From Fibrobacter sp. (lineage in GTDB: Bacteria; Fibrobacterota; Fibrobacteria; Fibrobacterales; Fibrobacteraceae): DNA of 33,190 bases. Positions 1-8,786 of the stretch are shown here, in pieces. Position numbers and translations under genes: made by a program. The notes beneath the pieces were generated by a model. It was not told the DNA's origin. It did not search any database and worked only from the letters and a program-made list of their open reading frames with translations. The stretch spans positions 1-33,190 of the forward strand of contig JAKSID010000028.1 in assembly GCA_024399035.1 (NCBI GenBank). Reading direction: 5' to 3'. Positions within the stretch are counted from its first letter, which is position 1. Each line of letters opens with the position of its first letter.

Positions 1-6
1 AACTCT

Positions 7-53
7 GTTTTATCCTAACTTTAAACTGTCCAACTTTTTGGGGTCAGTTCATT
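7..53 (-). mobile_element. IS3-family-like terminal inverted repeat, left boundary
   Basis: Read on the minus strand this 47-bp block begins near TGAACTGACCCCAAAAAG and is identical to 33136-33182 on the plus strand. The TGAACTGACCCC/AAGTTGGAC tip resembles ends of the IS150 branch of the IS3 family (family knowledge, not searched). The tip points into the window, so the element body would lie to the left, outside it. No transposase is present here. The two copies differ right after the 47 bp, so they may be opposite ends of one IS type or ends of two related copies. Confidence 0.7.
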
Positions 54-70
54 TTTTTCGAGGACTTTTT

Positions 71-1162
71 TCATTTCTTTTCGCAGAAGAACATAACCTC
101 TCCTGCATCAATACTTCCGCTTATTATATTCCGCGCAAAATCAGAAATATATCTTCGCTCATCATCTATATATAAAATCGGGTCAAGGCAAACCTTCCGT
201 GCAACAATTTCGCCAAGAGAGACATATGTATCATGAGTTCTTTGCGACAAAAAGCTCCTATACTTTCGCAGCAACTTCTTTACTGTTGTAAGTCCCTCGT
301 ACATACATTTCGCATATTCGATTTCACAATCAAGGTCATTCACGCTGAAAGCCAATGCAGACCTAGACAAGAAAGATTCATCGTGCTTGACATTAAGAAT
401 ACTCCCCTTCTGACATTTTTTCAGCTTATCTAAATCAGCCTTCTCTGATTCGTCTGACAAAAATTCTGACAAGAATTTCATTTCATCGGTAATATTCAAC
501 TTTATGCTGTCCATAACTGCATAGCCCAAAAGCCGCAAGTGATACTCAACGGTTCTTGGCACTAAACACGCTAGCTGATTACGTCCATGATTCTTGATCA
601 CAAGTTCATCACAATGATGAAGTAAATCCCAGACAAATTTTGGAATGGTGCAAGATGCAAGGGATTTTGGCGAAAAGTAAAAGGAAGGATCCCATTCCTT
701 GTCAAAAGTGGCATTGTAACGAACATGACTAGAGACAACACAATCAAACTCAATAACGTCATTGGAAGAATAAGTTAACAAAGGCCTCAAATTTTCAATG
801 GCAAGGCTATCCAAATCAAGGTTAACAGTAAAATCAGGACGAGGCGAATAGTTTACACCATTTAGGAGCCGTTTCATAACCTTTTGGGCCGCCACCTCAT
901 CTTTCTCAATAAAATACCTTGAGGCCCTTACATGAAAGCGATTTTCTTCCACAGCAATTTCTTCACCAGAAAACACACGGATATACAAATTCTTAAGCGA
1001 GTCGGGAATGCGACCTCCCACAAGAGATTCCGTAAAATTGTAGAGAGCCATTTCATCATCAAAAGGCAGAGGCTCCATAAAATGGACTGGCACTGCAGAG
1101 GACACTCCCCCATACGCAACATCCGCTTTCAGTCTTAAAAAGTCATCTTCACGCTTTATCAT
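71..1162 (-). CDS. Hypothetical protein, unknown function
   Basis: This is a 363-residue soluble-looking protein with no signal peptide, no membrane segment and no motif I recognise. The start is an ATG with an AAGGTG ribosome-binding site a few bases upstream, and codon use looks normal for the region, so it is probably a real gene. The C-terminal third is rich in Lys, Glu and Leu and probably helical. The stop codon lies only about 20 bp from the tip of the left insertion-sequence end, so the IS landed just behind the gene without cutting it. It is transcribed divergently from the NERD-domain gene. I cannot assign a function. Confidence 0.75.
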   Translation of the reverse strand: MIKREDDFLRLKADVAYGGVSSAVPVHFMEPLPFDDEMALYNFTESLVGGRIPDSLKNLYIRVFSGEEIAVEENRFHVRASRYFIEKDEVAAQKVMKRLLNGVNYSPRPDFTVNLDLDSLAIENLRPLLTYSSNDVIEFDCVVSSHVRYNATFDKEWDPSFYFSPKSLASCTIPKFVWDLLHHCDELVIKNHGRNQLACLVPRTVEYHLRLLGYAVMDSIKLNITDEMKFLSEFLSDESEKADLDKLKKCQKGSILNVKHDESFLSRSALAFSVNDLDCEIEYAKCMYEGLTTVKKLLRKYRSFLSQRTHDTYVSLGEIVARKVCLDPILYIDDERRYISDFARNIISGSIDAGEVMFFCEKK

Positions 1163-1225
1163 ACTACACCTTTTCAGTTCTCTTTTTTATTATCGTTTTT
1201 TCCAAGCAACTTGTCAAAAATTTCT

Positions 1226-1233
1226 TATACTTA
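1226..1233 (+). promoter_or_regulatory. Candidate -7 promoter element of the NERD gene
   Basis: TATACTTA ends 4 nt before the ATG at 1238. There is no Shine-Dalgarno sequence, so the mRNA would be leaderless or nearly so. It is a weaker match to TAnnTTTG than the other sites. Confidence 0.35.
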
Positions 1234-1237
1234 CCCT

Positions 1238-1999
1238 ATGACCTCCACCATTATTACCCTACTTGTGATTATCGCCCTTTTGGCCTTTGTTTTCTTTAAA
1301 TCAAAGGCAAAGGGAAAGCAGGACCGCAGGCGTTTTCACAAGGATGGTCGACGTAAAACCTTCAAGGATTTTCAGAAAGAAAAAATCGATAACGATCCTA
1401 ACGGCGTATACGGAGAAGCCGTTTTAGCGCACTCCGTCGCCGAAATTTGCGAACAGGATAAGCGCAAATACATCTTGATCAAGAACCTATTTATTCCTAG
1501 CCATGGCGGCGTCACAGAAATTGACTCTTTACTTTTGCACCAAACTGGAATCTACGTTCTAGAAAGCAAAAATATTTCTGGCGAAATTACCGGCGCTTTG
1601 GAAGACGAGCGTTGGCATCAGCGAATGAACGCACGTACGGAACACACATTCCATAACCCCATCCAGCAGAACCAAGGGCACATTCGCGCCCTGCAGCATT
1701 TTTTGAAAGAAAACTATGCTCGGCGCAATTTGAATGTAGACGAAATTCCCATTTACTCGATCATTGTATTTAGCGATCGTTGCGTGTTGAAACATATCCC
1801 CGGCAAGGGCGGAAACTGGCTGATTTGTCACATGTTCCAACTGGCAGAAAAACTAGGCACACTCCTTGGCGCCCGCAAGAATTTCTTCGACGAGAAACAG
1901 TTGGAAGATTTCTACTGGAAATTGGAGCCCTGCATGCATCCGAGCGAGAAAGTGAAAGCTAGCCATAAGGCCTACGTACAGAACCGCGGACGTTTTTAG
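1238..1999 (+). CDS. Membrane-anchored NERD-domain protein
   Basis: The protein is 253 residues from the ATG at 1238. An in-frame TTG at 1211 is possible but lies upstream of the likely promoter. An N-terminal membrane helix (about residues 4-20) is followed by a Lys/Arg-rich stretch, giving a cytoplasmic catalytic part. A NERD (nuclease-related) domain follows at about residues 50-170: GVYGEAVLAHSV, then TEIDSLLL, GIYVLESKNISG and NPIQQNQGHIRAL, which are the conserved blocks of that family with the E-x-K-type core (ESK). NERD domains are predicted nuclease-like folds often found on DNA-processing or membrane proteins; the substrate is not known. The gene converges on the M16 protease with a 34-bp gap and no clear terminator. 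Confidence 0.85.
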   Translation: MTSTIITLLVIIALLAFVFFKSKAKGKQDRRRFHKDGRRKTFKDFQKEKIDNDPNGVYGEAVLAHSVAEICEQDKRKYILIKNLFIPSHGGVTEIDSLLLHQTGIYVLESKNISGEITGALEDERWHQRMNARTEHTFHNPIQQNQGHIRALQHFLKENYARRNLNVDEIPIYSIIVFSDRCVLKHIPGKGGNWLICHMFQLAEKLGTLLGARKNFFDEKQLEDFYWKLEPCMHPSEKVKASHKAYVQNRGRF

Positions 2000-2020
2000 A
2001 ACGGCACTAGAGTCTGCTTC

Positions 2021-2052
2021 GATTGCCGCGTCGCTACGCTCCTCGCAAAGAC
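2021..2052. repeat. Short palindromic repeat overlapping a gene end
   Basis: The segment reads like the widespread bacterial repeat with the core GAGGAGCGTAGCGACGCGG (minus strand), with imperfect inverted arms ATTGCCGCG and CTCGCAA. It covers the last codons and the stop of the M16 protease gene, contributing the C-terminal SLRGA residues and TAG. The resemblance is from memory, not from a search. Confidence 0.45.
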
Positions 2053-3323
2053 ATCTTCAAAAAATCCTTCAGGTCCGGCTTCTTGTTTTCGCTGGGTTGC
2101 ACCACAGAAATAGAGTACTTGGAATTGGCAAAATTAGAACGGACCACTTCCACGATTTGTTCTTCCGTCAGTTTTTCAATTCCCTTTTCAATGTCTGTCA
2201 TGGGCGTATAGCCATCCAAGTGCAAAGTCTGTTCCGCCAGACGCATCACGCGCTTTTCAGGACTATCCGCGCCTAAACGAATGCCGCCGATAATGTTGGC
2301 CTTAGTTCGCACCAACTCGTCCTTGGCAAAGCCATTGGTCATAAAGTTCTTCACTTCGTCAATGGACAACTTTAGCGCAGTCTTCAGCTGGCGAGGTTCT
2401 GTCGCCAAGGAAACGCCCCAGTCCAGGCAATCCTTGTACACGTCCGTAGTTGTATAGACTGAATAAGCCAAGCCTCGTTCTTCACGAATCTTCTGGAACA
2501 AACGGCTAGACATGCCTGCGCCAATGGCCACATTGAAAACAGCCAACGCATATCGATTGGACTTTTCCAACATAGTTTTGTCAAAACTGGTTCCCCAGAA
2601 AAGGTTGGCCTGCTGGGTATCCTGCTTGCCAACAATCTTATAGCCTTCATTACCCTTGTACTGATCCACAGGCAAGATCCTACCAGACTTCTTGCGAGAG
2701 AATTTCTTGGCGCAAATTTCAACAAGGGCATCGTGGTCAACCTTACCGGCAGCACAGACATAAATAGGAATGTCGTTCAGCACCTGGCGTTCGTATTCCC
2801 ACATCTGGTCATGAGTCAGCTGTTTCACCTCTTTTACGGTACCCGTAATGGAATGGGCGATGCCGCAACCCTTGAAATGAATACTGTTAAAAACATCCCC
2901 CGCCACTTCCTCGGGAATATCGTCATAACTACGGATTTCCTCGATGATGACTTTTCGTTCCTTTTCCATTTCGGCCTTGTCGAAACGGGGGTTCATCAAC
3001 ATATCCGCAATCACGTCCACGGCCAGGGATACATCTTCCTTGACCACGGTTGCATAAAAACCAGTTTCCTGACGGGTGGTATAGGCTTCCAGGTTTCCAC
3101 CACGGTCTTCGATGGAGCATGCAATCTGGAACGCAGTTCTATTTTCCGTACCCTTAAAAACCAAATGCTCATAAAAATGGCTCAGACCAAATTCACCGGC
3201 CTTTTCATGGCGAGATCCGCGGGGGAGCCAAGCACCCAACGCCACGGAATAAGCATGGGGCATATAGTCGGTTTGCACAATAACTCCGTTGGGGAGTTCT
3301 GTTTTACGAAAAAACTGTTTCAT
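2034..3323 (-). CDS. M16 family zinc peptidase (insulinase/MPP-like)
   Basis: This 429-residue protein is the single-chain, about 45-kDa M16 type. The inverted zinc motif HxxEH is present as HFYEH at residues 49-53, and the third zinc ligand glutamate is expected in the EKERKVIIEEI block (residues 120-130), about 76 residues further on as is usual for the family. The second half keeps the inactive M16 repeat with GxxSRLFQKIREERGLAYSVY. There is no signal peptide, so it is probably cytoplasmic, where such enzymes degrade peptides or process proteins. The last residues (SLRGA) are encoded by a repeat element. It is divergent from the GGDEF gene, with a 114-bp gap between start codons. Confidence 0.93.
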   Translation of the reverse strand: MKQFFRKTELPNGVIVQTDYMPHAYSVALGAWLPRGSRHEKAGEFGLSHFYEHLVFKGTENRTAFQIACSIEDRGGNLEAYTTRQETGFYATVVKEDVSLAVDVIADMLMNPRFDKAEMEKERKVIIEEIRSYDDIPEEVAGDVFNSIHFKGCGIAHSITGTVKEVKQLTHDQMWEYERQVLNDIPIYVCAAGKVDHDALVEICAKKFSRKKSGRILPVDQYKGNEGYKIVGKQDTQQANLFWGTSFDKTMLEKSNRYALAVFNVAIGAGMSSRLFQKIREERGLAYSVYTTTDVYKDCLDWGVSLATEPRQLKTALKLSIDEVKNFMTNGFAKDELVRTKANIIGGIRLGADSPEKRVMRLAEQTLHLDGYTPMTDIEKGIEKLTEEQIVEVVRSNFANSKYSISVVQPSENKKPDLKDFLKMSLRGA

Positions 3324-3330
3324 ACGTTTA

Positions 3331-3338
3331 CAAAAATA
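3331..3338 (-). promoter_or_regulatory. Candidate -7 element of the M16 peptidase gene
   Basis: On the minus strand TATTTTTG is an exact TAnnTTTG match, 7 nt before the start codon. No Shine-Dalgarno sequence is visible. Confidence 0.45.
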
Positions 3339-3424
3339 GTATAGTTACTAGCCGCAACCCACCTAAATAGTGTGATTTAAAGCAATTTGCAAAAAATCTA
3401 AGGCATCAAAAGAATTAGTGTATC

Positions 3425-3432
3425 TATATTGT
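3425..3432 (+). promoter_or_regulatory. Candidate -7 element of the diguanylate cyclase gene
   Basis: TATATTGT is followed after 5 nt by the ATG at 3438. No Shine-Dalgarno sequence is present. Confidence 0.35.
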
Positions 3433-3437
3433 TGAAT

Positions 3438-4592
3438 ATGGATTCCACATTAATGTGCATATATGTAGTGAACATATTCGGTGCAGTTCTGCTGGCCGTT
3501 GTTGCTGCAGGTAATGTCTGGAGATTCCAACGAAGGAACATTGATGACGCCGCTCTCATGTTGATGCTCATTCTAGGTTTCGTGAACTGCGTCGTGGATC
3601 CGCTGGTTTTTACCGCCGAAGGGCAAAGTGGTAGTCTTGCCTATTATTTCAATGTGTACGGCAACGGTTGGCTTTACGCCTCGAACATGGCATGTTCTTT
3701 CCTTTGGTTTGTCTTCTTGACCCAGCACATTTGCGGTGGTGTTTCTAAAATTCACAAAAACATCTTGAAAACAGCGGCAGCCATCGGCCTGGTCGGCATC
3801 CTTGTCAATTTTTTTTACCCGTTCATCTTCGTCATTGACGGGAAAAACCAATACGACAGACTTTGGGGCTACTGGATATACACCGTCATTGACTACGGTG
3901 TTACCCTGGACAGTGTTGTCATTTACTTCTGGCGTCGTCTGCGAAACCGCCTGTTGACCTTCTTCCCCATCTGGGTCTATCTCTTCCCGCTGATGATCGG
4001 AACATTCGCACAAACCTTCATCTACGGCATTTCAACGATCTCTGCAGGCCTTGCCATCGCAATCGCAGGCATTTTCTCCAGCTTGCAGAACGAACTGATT
4101 TTCCGCGATCGCCTTACCGGGCTTTACAACCGCGCCTACCTGGACTATTACCTTAGAACATTCTCCAGAAGACACCGCGGGGCCGTGCTGACCGGTCTGA
4201 TGCTTGACTTAAATTCCTTCAAGAAGATCAACGACAGCTTTGGACATTCCATAGGCGACAGGGCTTTAATCAACATGGCCGATATCCTCAGGAAGTCCGC
4301 CCGAAGCCTAGGTGTAGTCATCCGTTATGCCGGTGACGAATTCATTGTTCTTTTGAACACCCAGGATTCCGCAGAGGTGGACCGCCACATCCAGGCAATC
4401 TACAGCAACCTTACAAGGTTCAACAGATCCTCCAAGGAGCCGTACCAGTTGTCCACCTCCATCGGCAAGGGCGTTCTTGACTTGAAGACCGACAGCCTGG
4501 ATGATTTTATCAATAAGATCGACCACGAGATGTACGAGAACAAGAAAGCGTACTACGCGGCGAATACGGACAACGACCGTCGTCATCGATAA
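3438..4592 (+). CDS. Membrane diguanylate cyclase (GGDEF domain)
   Basis: The protein is 384 residues from the ATG at 3438; a TTG at 3429 is in frame but overlaps the likely promoter. The N-terminal 200 residues hold about seven hydrophobic segments, an integral-membrane sensor module of unknown ligand. The C-terminal half is a GGDEF domain: LTGLYNRAYLDYYL, then LDLNSFKKINDSFGHSIGD, and the catalytic loop RYAGDEF at about residues 296-302, with Ala in place of the first Gly, a change seen in active enzymes. The RxxD inhibitory site expected nine residues before the loop reads RSLG, so product inhibition through that site is unlikely. The predicted reaction is 2 GTP to cyclic di-GMP. It converges on the next gene with a 4-bp gap. 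Confidence 0.92.
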   Translation: MDSTLMCIYVVNIFGAVLLAVVAAGNVWRFQRRNIDDAALMLMLILGFVNCVVDPLVFTAEGQSGSLAYYFNVYGNGWLYASNMACSFLWFVFLTQHICGGVSKIHKNILKTAAAIGLVGILVNFFYPFIFVIDGKNQYDRLWGYWIYTVIDYGVTLDSVVIYFWRRLRNRLLTFFPIWVYLFPLMIGTFAQTFIYGISTISAGLAIAIAGIFSSLQNELIFRDRLTGLYNRAYLDYYLRTFSRRHRGAVLTGLMLDLNSFKKINDSFGHSIGDRALINMADILRKSARSLGVVIRYAGDEFIVLLNTQDSAEVDRHIQAIYSNLTRFNRSSKEPYQLSTSIGKGVLDLKTDSLDDFINKIDHEMYENKKAYYAANTDNDRRHR

Positions 4593-4596
4593 TCTG

Positions 4597-7356
4597 TTAT
4601 TTCAATGTCGCTAGCAGAGAATCCAGTCTTTGCGAGAAATGTTTCGCACCCATTGGTGCTAGATGGTCAACATCCTGAGCCATTTTATCGCCCAGATAGT
4701 CATGATCTCCCATTTTATTTTCATCCATCAAAATGAAATGAGGATAAACCGTACTAAGATTCGAAATCTGAGCAATCAATTCCACCGCCTGACTACGACG
4801 AAGGCCGTATCGTCCAAGTGCACCAGTATTCCTATAATAGGGAGACTGCGGGAAGATTACGCCTATCAGAGTGACTCCATCTTCCTCTGTCATCTTCAAC
4901 AAATCCAAGAACAGACCATACGTGACGTCAAATAGTTCCCCATAGACATCAAGCCAATTGCTATCCGTAAAGACCTCGGGATTTTCGGAGCCCCAACCAG
5001 TCACTTCGGCAAAAACAGAATTTTTGTTATCACCAAACATCTTCTTGTAAGCGAGGAGTTCAACGCCATCAACTGTAGCTTCTGCGATTAACGAACAATC
5101 AGCGTCTCTCCACGCATTATGATTTAAATCATAGACATATCCGGGATAATTCAGATAATCAGAATAAAAGAAAGCATCCTGAACACCTCTATACCAAAAA
5201 TCAATATCCAGAGAAATCACCAAGTATTTCAGGTTCTTGACGTTTCCCCTTAGATAAAGTTTATAGAACAAGTAGATATCGTTAAATACGCTCGGCAAAT
5301 ACGCCAGGTTCAGCGGATTTTTCACAGTCGTTAAGACTGATGGATCAAAGCCATTCGATGTTCTAGATGAACCAATTCCAATAAGTTCTGTGCTGTCCCT
5401 ATATTTCCAGAAAGTTTCCATGCGGTAGCGCAAAGCATAAGCTTGATGCGACGCCCCATCGATATAATAAACACCTGCGCTATCATAATTTATCTGTACA
5501 TTTTCTTTATCGGACAATCCGCTACGCACCCACATGGACGGATGCCAAAGTTCCTCGCCTTCAAGCAAGTCTGTTATGCGGCCGTCATTCACATCCACAA
5601 GTACAATTTTCGTATGCGCACCATTCTTATTCGAAAGTGTTGCAACAACAAAATCATTCTGACGGCGGGATTTACTTACAACATAACCAGACACCCATTC
5701 CGTATGGTCAAATGTGTATTCCGAAGGTGCTTCCACGGATTTAATCAAACGTCCCGTGCTGTCCGCAATAAAAAGATACTGATGAGGCGAATATTTCTCA
5801 TTCACATATGCTCGCCCAGTTTTCGAAGAAAAGTCAAGGAACAGAACACGGTTTGTACCATCCTTTGACAAGGAAACATTGCACGCCTGCTCGCCGTTAT
5901 AGTAAATAGAATCACCCTCGTTGACCCTAGCCCTCAAACGACGAGAACCCGAAACCGCAAAGGAATCGTCAGAGGAAATCCCTCCATGATACGCCCCATC
6001 AAACAATTTAACAGGAGTTCCAAACTGTCCGTTGGAAAAAGAAACCTGCCACGTACTTTCTGATTTAAAGGAGACGCTGTCGGAATTATCAGCGGCGCTA
6101 GACACATAAACAATAACTGTATCGCCATTTTCAAGCACGCGCCAACGCGGAATCACAGCGTTTTCGACATCCAAGCGAACAAGGTTACTTCCGGCAGAAT
6201 CCAAATCACGAACATACACCGACGAAGGCCCGGAGATGCCTTCAAGTCCAGTACAGAACGCAACCTTATTCCCGTCGGGAGAAATTTCAGGATGATATAC
6301 GTCAATGGAATCAACAATTTCCACAACAGAAAGTGTTGACATAGAAAAATCTACAAAGGCGACATTACCCGTAGCGTCATTTCGGAAAGCAACCTTCGCC
6401 TTTGGCGAAGAAGTCATAGCGTGTATGGTCGAAGAACTTGCAAGAGGCACAATCGGAGAAGATTCAAAAGAACCGTTGGCATTCATCCAGCGAGCATCAT
6501 TGATAGCACCAAATGCTAGGCGAAAGCCCACATAATTGCCTTTTGTAGAGGAAGTCACTGTATAAACATCGCCACGGCCGTGCAACGATACACCAGCAGA
6601 ATCAGCATTAAAGTATCCGCCCTTCAAAACACGTTTGCCAAACACACCACCATCAGACGACCCAACAAAGTTGTCTACGGTCGTATCGCCAAAGCGGCCA
6701 AACCAGTCATTTACCCATTCCTTTACATTACCCAAAATATCACAAACGCCGTCCAGGGTTTCAAAGGAACACACCGAATGAGCAGCACCGTTGGAATTCC
6801 AGCCAAGCCATTCCTTTTGCACATCCCAGTTATTTTGGGCGACAAAAATCCATTCTGCTTCTGTGGGTAAGCGATACCCTAATCTTTCCGGATGAAACGC
6901 AAAGCCTTCTAAATTGACACAATTTTTTTCGTTGTCAAAAAGTGCGGTTTTGTAAGTATAGACAGTGTCTCGGCCTTCACGCTTGCTAAGTGCATTTGCA
7001 TACAAGACTGCATCATAGTACGTCAATTGAGTCGCGGGCATGTCAGCAAGGGAACATTCTACTCGCAACTTGCTCGCCTTCTTCATGAGCGAATTGAACT
7101 CCTTGCAAGTAACCTCGTGTTTGCCGATATAATAGTCGTAGTCAAAAACGACGTTCATCTGAGGGCGTTCATCTGCAGAGGCAAGAGTATCGTTTGTACC
7201 CATGGCAACGGTCTTACCAGATGCAAGCACCTCGACAAAATTATCGATCAAAGCTTTTTCTCTTTCTGCATCAGTCATCGCTGCTGCAGAAGAATCCCCA
7301 CCCCAGCAACCCGCCAATAGAGCAAAAGAACAAAAAAGAAGAAGCAGTTTATTCAT
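4597..7356 (-). CDS. Fibrobacter TIGR02171-type lipoprotein: FGE-sulfatase-like plus propeller
   Basis: A 919-residue protein starting with a lipoprotein signal peptide (LLAGC, lipid-anchored Cys17). Residues about 70-285 form a formylglycine-generating-enzyme/SUMF1-like domain (YYIGKHEVTCKEF, RLPTEAEWIF, LGNVKEWVNDWFG, VLKGGYF, GFRLAFG). Residues about 330-640 contain TolB/WD40-like propeller segments such as YHPEISPDGNKVAF. The last 250 residues are a third region with a possible SGNH-hydrolase-like ending (DVDHLAPMGAKHFSQRL), which I cannot confirm. Length, lipoprotein signal and domain order match the Fibrobacter succinogenes paralogous family TIGR02171, whose function is unknown. The SUMF-like domain may be a binding rather than a catalytic module. 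The ATG follows AAAGG. Confidence 0.85.
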   Translation of the reverse strand: MNKLLLLFCSFALLAGCWGGDSSAAAMTDAEREKALIDNFVEVLASGKTVAMGTNDTLASADERPQMNVVFDYDYYIGKHEVTCKEFNSLMKKASKLRVECSLADMPATQLTYYDAVLYANALSKREGRDTVYTYKTALFDNEKNCVNLEGFAFHPERLGYRLPTEAEWIFVAQNNWDVQKEWLGWNSNGAAHSVCSFETLDGVCDILGNVKEWVNDWFGRFGDTTVDNFVGSSDGGVFGKRVLKGGYFNADSAGVSLHGRGDVYTVTSSTKGNYVGFRLAFGAINDARWMNANGSFESSPIVPLASSSTIHAMTSSPKAKVAFRNDATGNVAFVDFSMSTLSVVEIVDSIDVYHPEISPDGNKVAFCTGLEGISGPSSVYVRDLDSAGSNLVRLDVENAVIPRWRVLENGDTVIVYVSSAADNSDSVSFKSESTWQVSFSNGQFGTPVKLFDGAYHGGISSDDSFAVSGSRRLRARVNEGDSIYYNGEQACNVSLSKDGTNRVLFLDFSSKTGRAYVNEKYSPHQYLFIADSTGRLIKSVEAPSEYTFDHTEWVSGYVVSKSRRQNDFVVATLSNKNGAHTKIVLVDVNDGRITDLLEGEELWHPSMWVRSGLSDKENVQINYDSAGVYYIDGASHQAYALRYRMETFWKYRDSTELIGIGSSRTSNGFDPSVLTTVKNPLNLAYLPSVFNDIYLFYKLYLRGNVKNLKYLVISLDIDFWYRGVQDAFFYSDYLNYPGYVYDLNHNAWRDADCSLIAEATVDGVELLAYKKMFGDNKNSVFAEVTGWGSENPEVFTDSNWLDVYGELFDVTYGLFLDLLKMTEEDGVTLIGVIFPQSPYYRNTGALGRYGLRRSQAVELIAQISNLSTVYPHFILMDENKMGDHDYLGDKMAQDVDHLAPMGAKHFSQRLDSLLATLK

Positions 7357-7366
7357 ATTAACCTTT

Positions 7367-7398
7367 AAAAAAATGCTTCACCTGGAAAAGGTGAAGCA
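7367..7398 (-). terminator. Rho-independent terminator of the infC-rpmI-rplT operon
   Basis: A 9-bp perfect stem TGCTTCACC/GGTGAAGCA (7374-7398) is followed on the minus strand by seven T residues. It sits 51 bp past the rplT stop and just before the start of the TIGR02171 lipoprotein gene. Confidence 0.88.
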
Positions 7399-7448
7399 AA
7401 TTTCTCGCGTGCGATGATAGCTAAAGCGAATTCAGACTTGCGTCTAAA

Positions 7449-7799
7449 TTATGCAGCCTTCACAGCGTCCACGACCTTGGCAAATGCTGCCGGATCGGCA
7501 ACAGCCATATCAGCGAGAACCTTACGGTTCATCTTGATGTTAGCCTTGGAGAGCTTGTAAATGAACTGGCTATAGCTGATGCCGTATTCACGAACTGCAG
7601 CGTTCAGACGAGTGATCCACAGAGAGCGGAAGTCACCCTTCTTGTCGCGGCGGTGTGCGTAGGCATACTGACCGGCGTGAGCAACTGCGTCGATAGCAAG
7701 GCGAATGTTGGACTTGCGACGACCGTAGAAGCCCTTAGCGGCTTTGAGGATATTTTTGCGGCGTTCGCGGGAAGGAACTCTGGATTTTGCGCGGGGCAT
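7449..7799 (-). CDS. rplT: 50S ribosomal protein L20
   Basis: This 116-residue basic protein has the usual L20 length and hallmark blocks: the [23 protein letters not shown]-terminal extension that threads into 23S r[22 protein letters not shown], and [19 protein letters not shown]20 is needed for early assembly of the large subunit. A strong AAGGAGT Shine-Dalgarno sequence precedes the ATG. It is the last gene of the conserved infC-rpmI-rplT operon, 11 bp after rpmI, and a terminator follows. In other bacteria L20 represses its own operon by binding mRNA; I see no obvious rRNA mimic in the 11-bp gap. Confidence 0.98.
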   Translation of the reverse strand: MPRAKSRVPSRERRKNILKAAKGFYGRRKSNIRLAIDAVAHAGQYAYAHRRDKKGDFRSLWITRLNAAVREYGISYSQFIYKLSKANIKMNRKVLADMAVADPAAFAKVVDAVKAA

Positions 7800-7810
7800 T
7801 CTTACACTCC

Positions 7811-8008
7811 TTATGCTACTACAAGCAGACGCTTGACGTGATACATGTCGACCTTCTTAATGAGAGCGCCCTTACGCAGGTTACGCTTACGCTTAGTGGT
7901 CATCTTGGTTTGAATGTGGCGCATACCAGCGCGCTTGAACTTGACGTGGCCGGAGCCGGTCAGGCGGAAGCGCTTCTTGGAACCGCTATGTGTTTTCATC
8001 TTAGGCAT
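7811..8008 (-). CDS. rpmI: 50S ribosomal protein L35
   Basis: This 65-residue, strongly basic protein opens with [20 protein letters not shown] and contains [12 protein letters not shown], the diagnostic L35 pattern, at the family's standard length. The ATG follows a GAGG Shine-Dalgarno sequence 5 nt upstream. It lies between infC (23-bp gap) and rplT (11-bp gap), the standard order in bacteria. Confidence 0.98.
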   Translation of the reverse strand: MPKMKTHSGSKKRFRLTGSGHVKFKRAGMRHIQTKMTTKRKRNLRKGALIKKVDMYHVKRLLVVA

Positions 8009-8031
8009 TTTTACCTCGTTAGGTTATAAAG

Positions 8032-8667
8032 TTAAGCCTCACCTGCTGCCATGGGCTCGGTTACGGGCTTCGGTGCCTGGTCCTGCTGAGCAGCCTGGGG
8101 CTTCTTAGCGGTGCCGGCACCACGTTTGGGACTATAGATGGAAAGCATTGTGTTGCCTTCGACTCTGGAGTCCATTTCAAGGTCGCCGAAGGCGGCCAAG
8201 TCTTCTTTTGCACGTTCCATGAGGCGCTTGCCATAGTCCATGTGGGCCATTTCGCGACCGCGGAACTGCATAATAAGCTTTACTTTCATTCCATCCTGAA
8301 GGAATTCACCAGCCTGCTTGATACGATACAGATAGTCGTTTTCAGCAGTCTTCGGATGCATCTTAATTTCCTTAAGCTTGACCACGTGCTGCTTGGCCTT
8401 TGCGGCCTTTGCCTTCTTGATCTGTTCGAACTTGTACTTACCGTAGTTGATGATCTTACATACGGGAGGCTTGGCATTGGGAGACACTTCCACCAGGTCC
8501 AGTCCGGCGTCCTTCGCCATCTGCAAAGCCTTGTGAGTTTCGATAACCAAGGCTTCACCATCTTCCTTTACAAGACGGATGGGAGAAATGCGAATATCTT
8601 CGTTGATGCGGGTACCATCGCTCTGACGGTTGGGCATCTGACGGCCACGGGGAGGTTGTAAAGCCAA
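8032..8667 (-). CDS. infC: Translation initiation factor IF-3
   Basis: IF-3 binds the 30S subunit, blocks premature 50S joining and checks the start codon. RINEDIRISPIRLVKEDGEAL opens the N-domain, DAGLDLVEVSPNAKPPVCKIINYGKYK leads into the linker, and KEIKMHPKTAENDYLYRIKQA with MQFRGREMAH belong to the C-domain. A longer reading frame reaches 8763, but a GAGG Shine-Dalgarno sequence lies 8 nt before a TTG at 8667, giving 211 residues; I prefer this start. An ATG further in, at 8638, has no such site. A non-AUG start fits the autoregulation known in enterobacteria, where infC uses AUU. The C-terminal tail after SPKRG is Ala/Gln/Pro-rich. Confidence 0.95.
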   Translation of the reverse strand: MALQPPRGRQMPNRQSDGTRINEDIRISPIRLVKEDGEALVIETHKALQMAKDAGLDLVEVSPNAKPPVCKIINYGKYKFEQIKKAKAAKAKQHVVKLKEIKMHPKTAENDYLYRIKQAGEFLQDGMKVKLIMQFRGREMAHMDYGKRLMERAKEDLAAFGDLEMDSRVEGNTMLSIYSPKRGAGTAKKPQAAQQDQAPKPVTEPMAAGEA

Positions 8668-8717
8668 GTTTTGTTCCTCAGGATAAATTGTTAACTGATA
8701 ACTAAGGCGAGAGTCGC

Positions 8718-8784
8718 AAAAATAAACTTGTTTATTTTTATGACCGAGCCGACCTATCAACAATAACGTAGTTATTAATTGTTG
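8718..8784 (-). promoter_or_regulatory. Structured 5' leader of the infC operon
   Basis: Between the candidate promoter and the TTG start the transcript would carry about 115 nt. It begins with a hairpin of CAACAA/TTGTTG plus TAAC/GTTA arms (8758-8784), followed by a perfect 10-bp A/T-rich inverted repeat AAAAATAAAC/GTTTATTTTT (8718-8739). The structures may serve operon autoregulation, but no matching regulator site is recognised. Confidence 0.4.
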
Positions 8785-8786
8785 AC

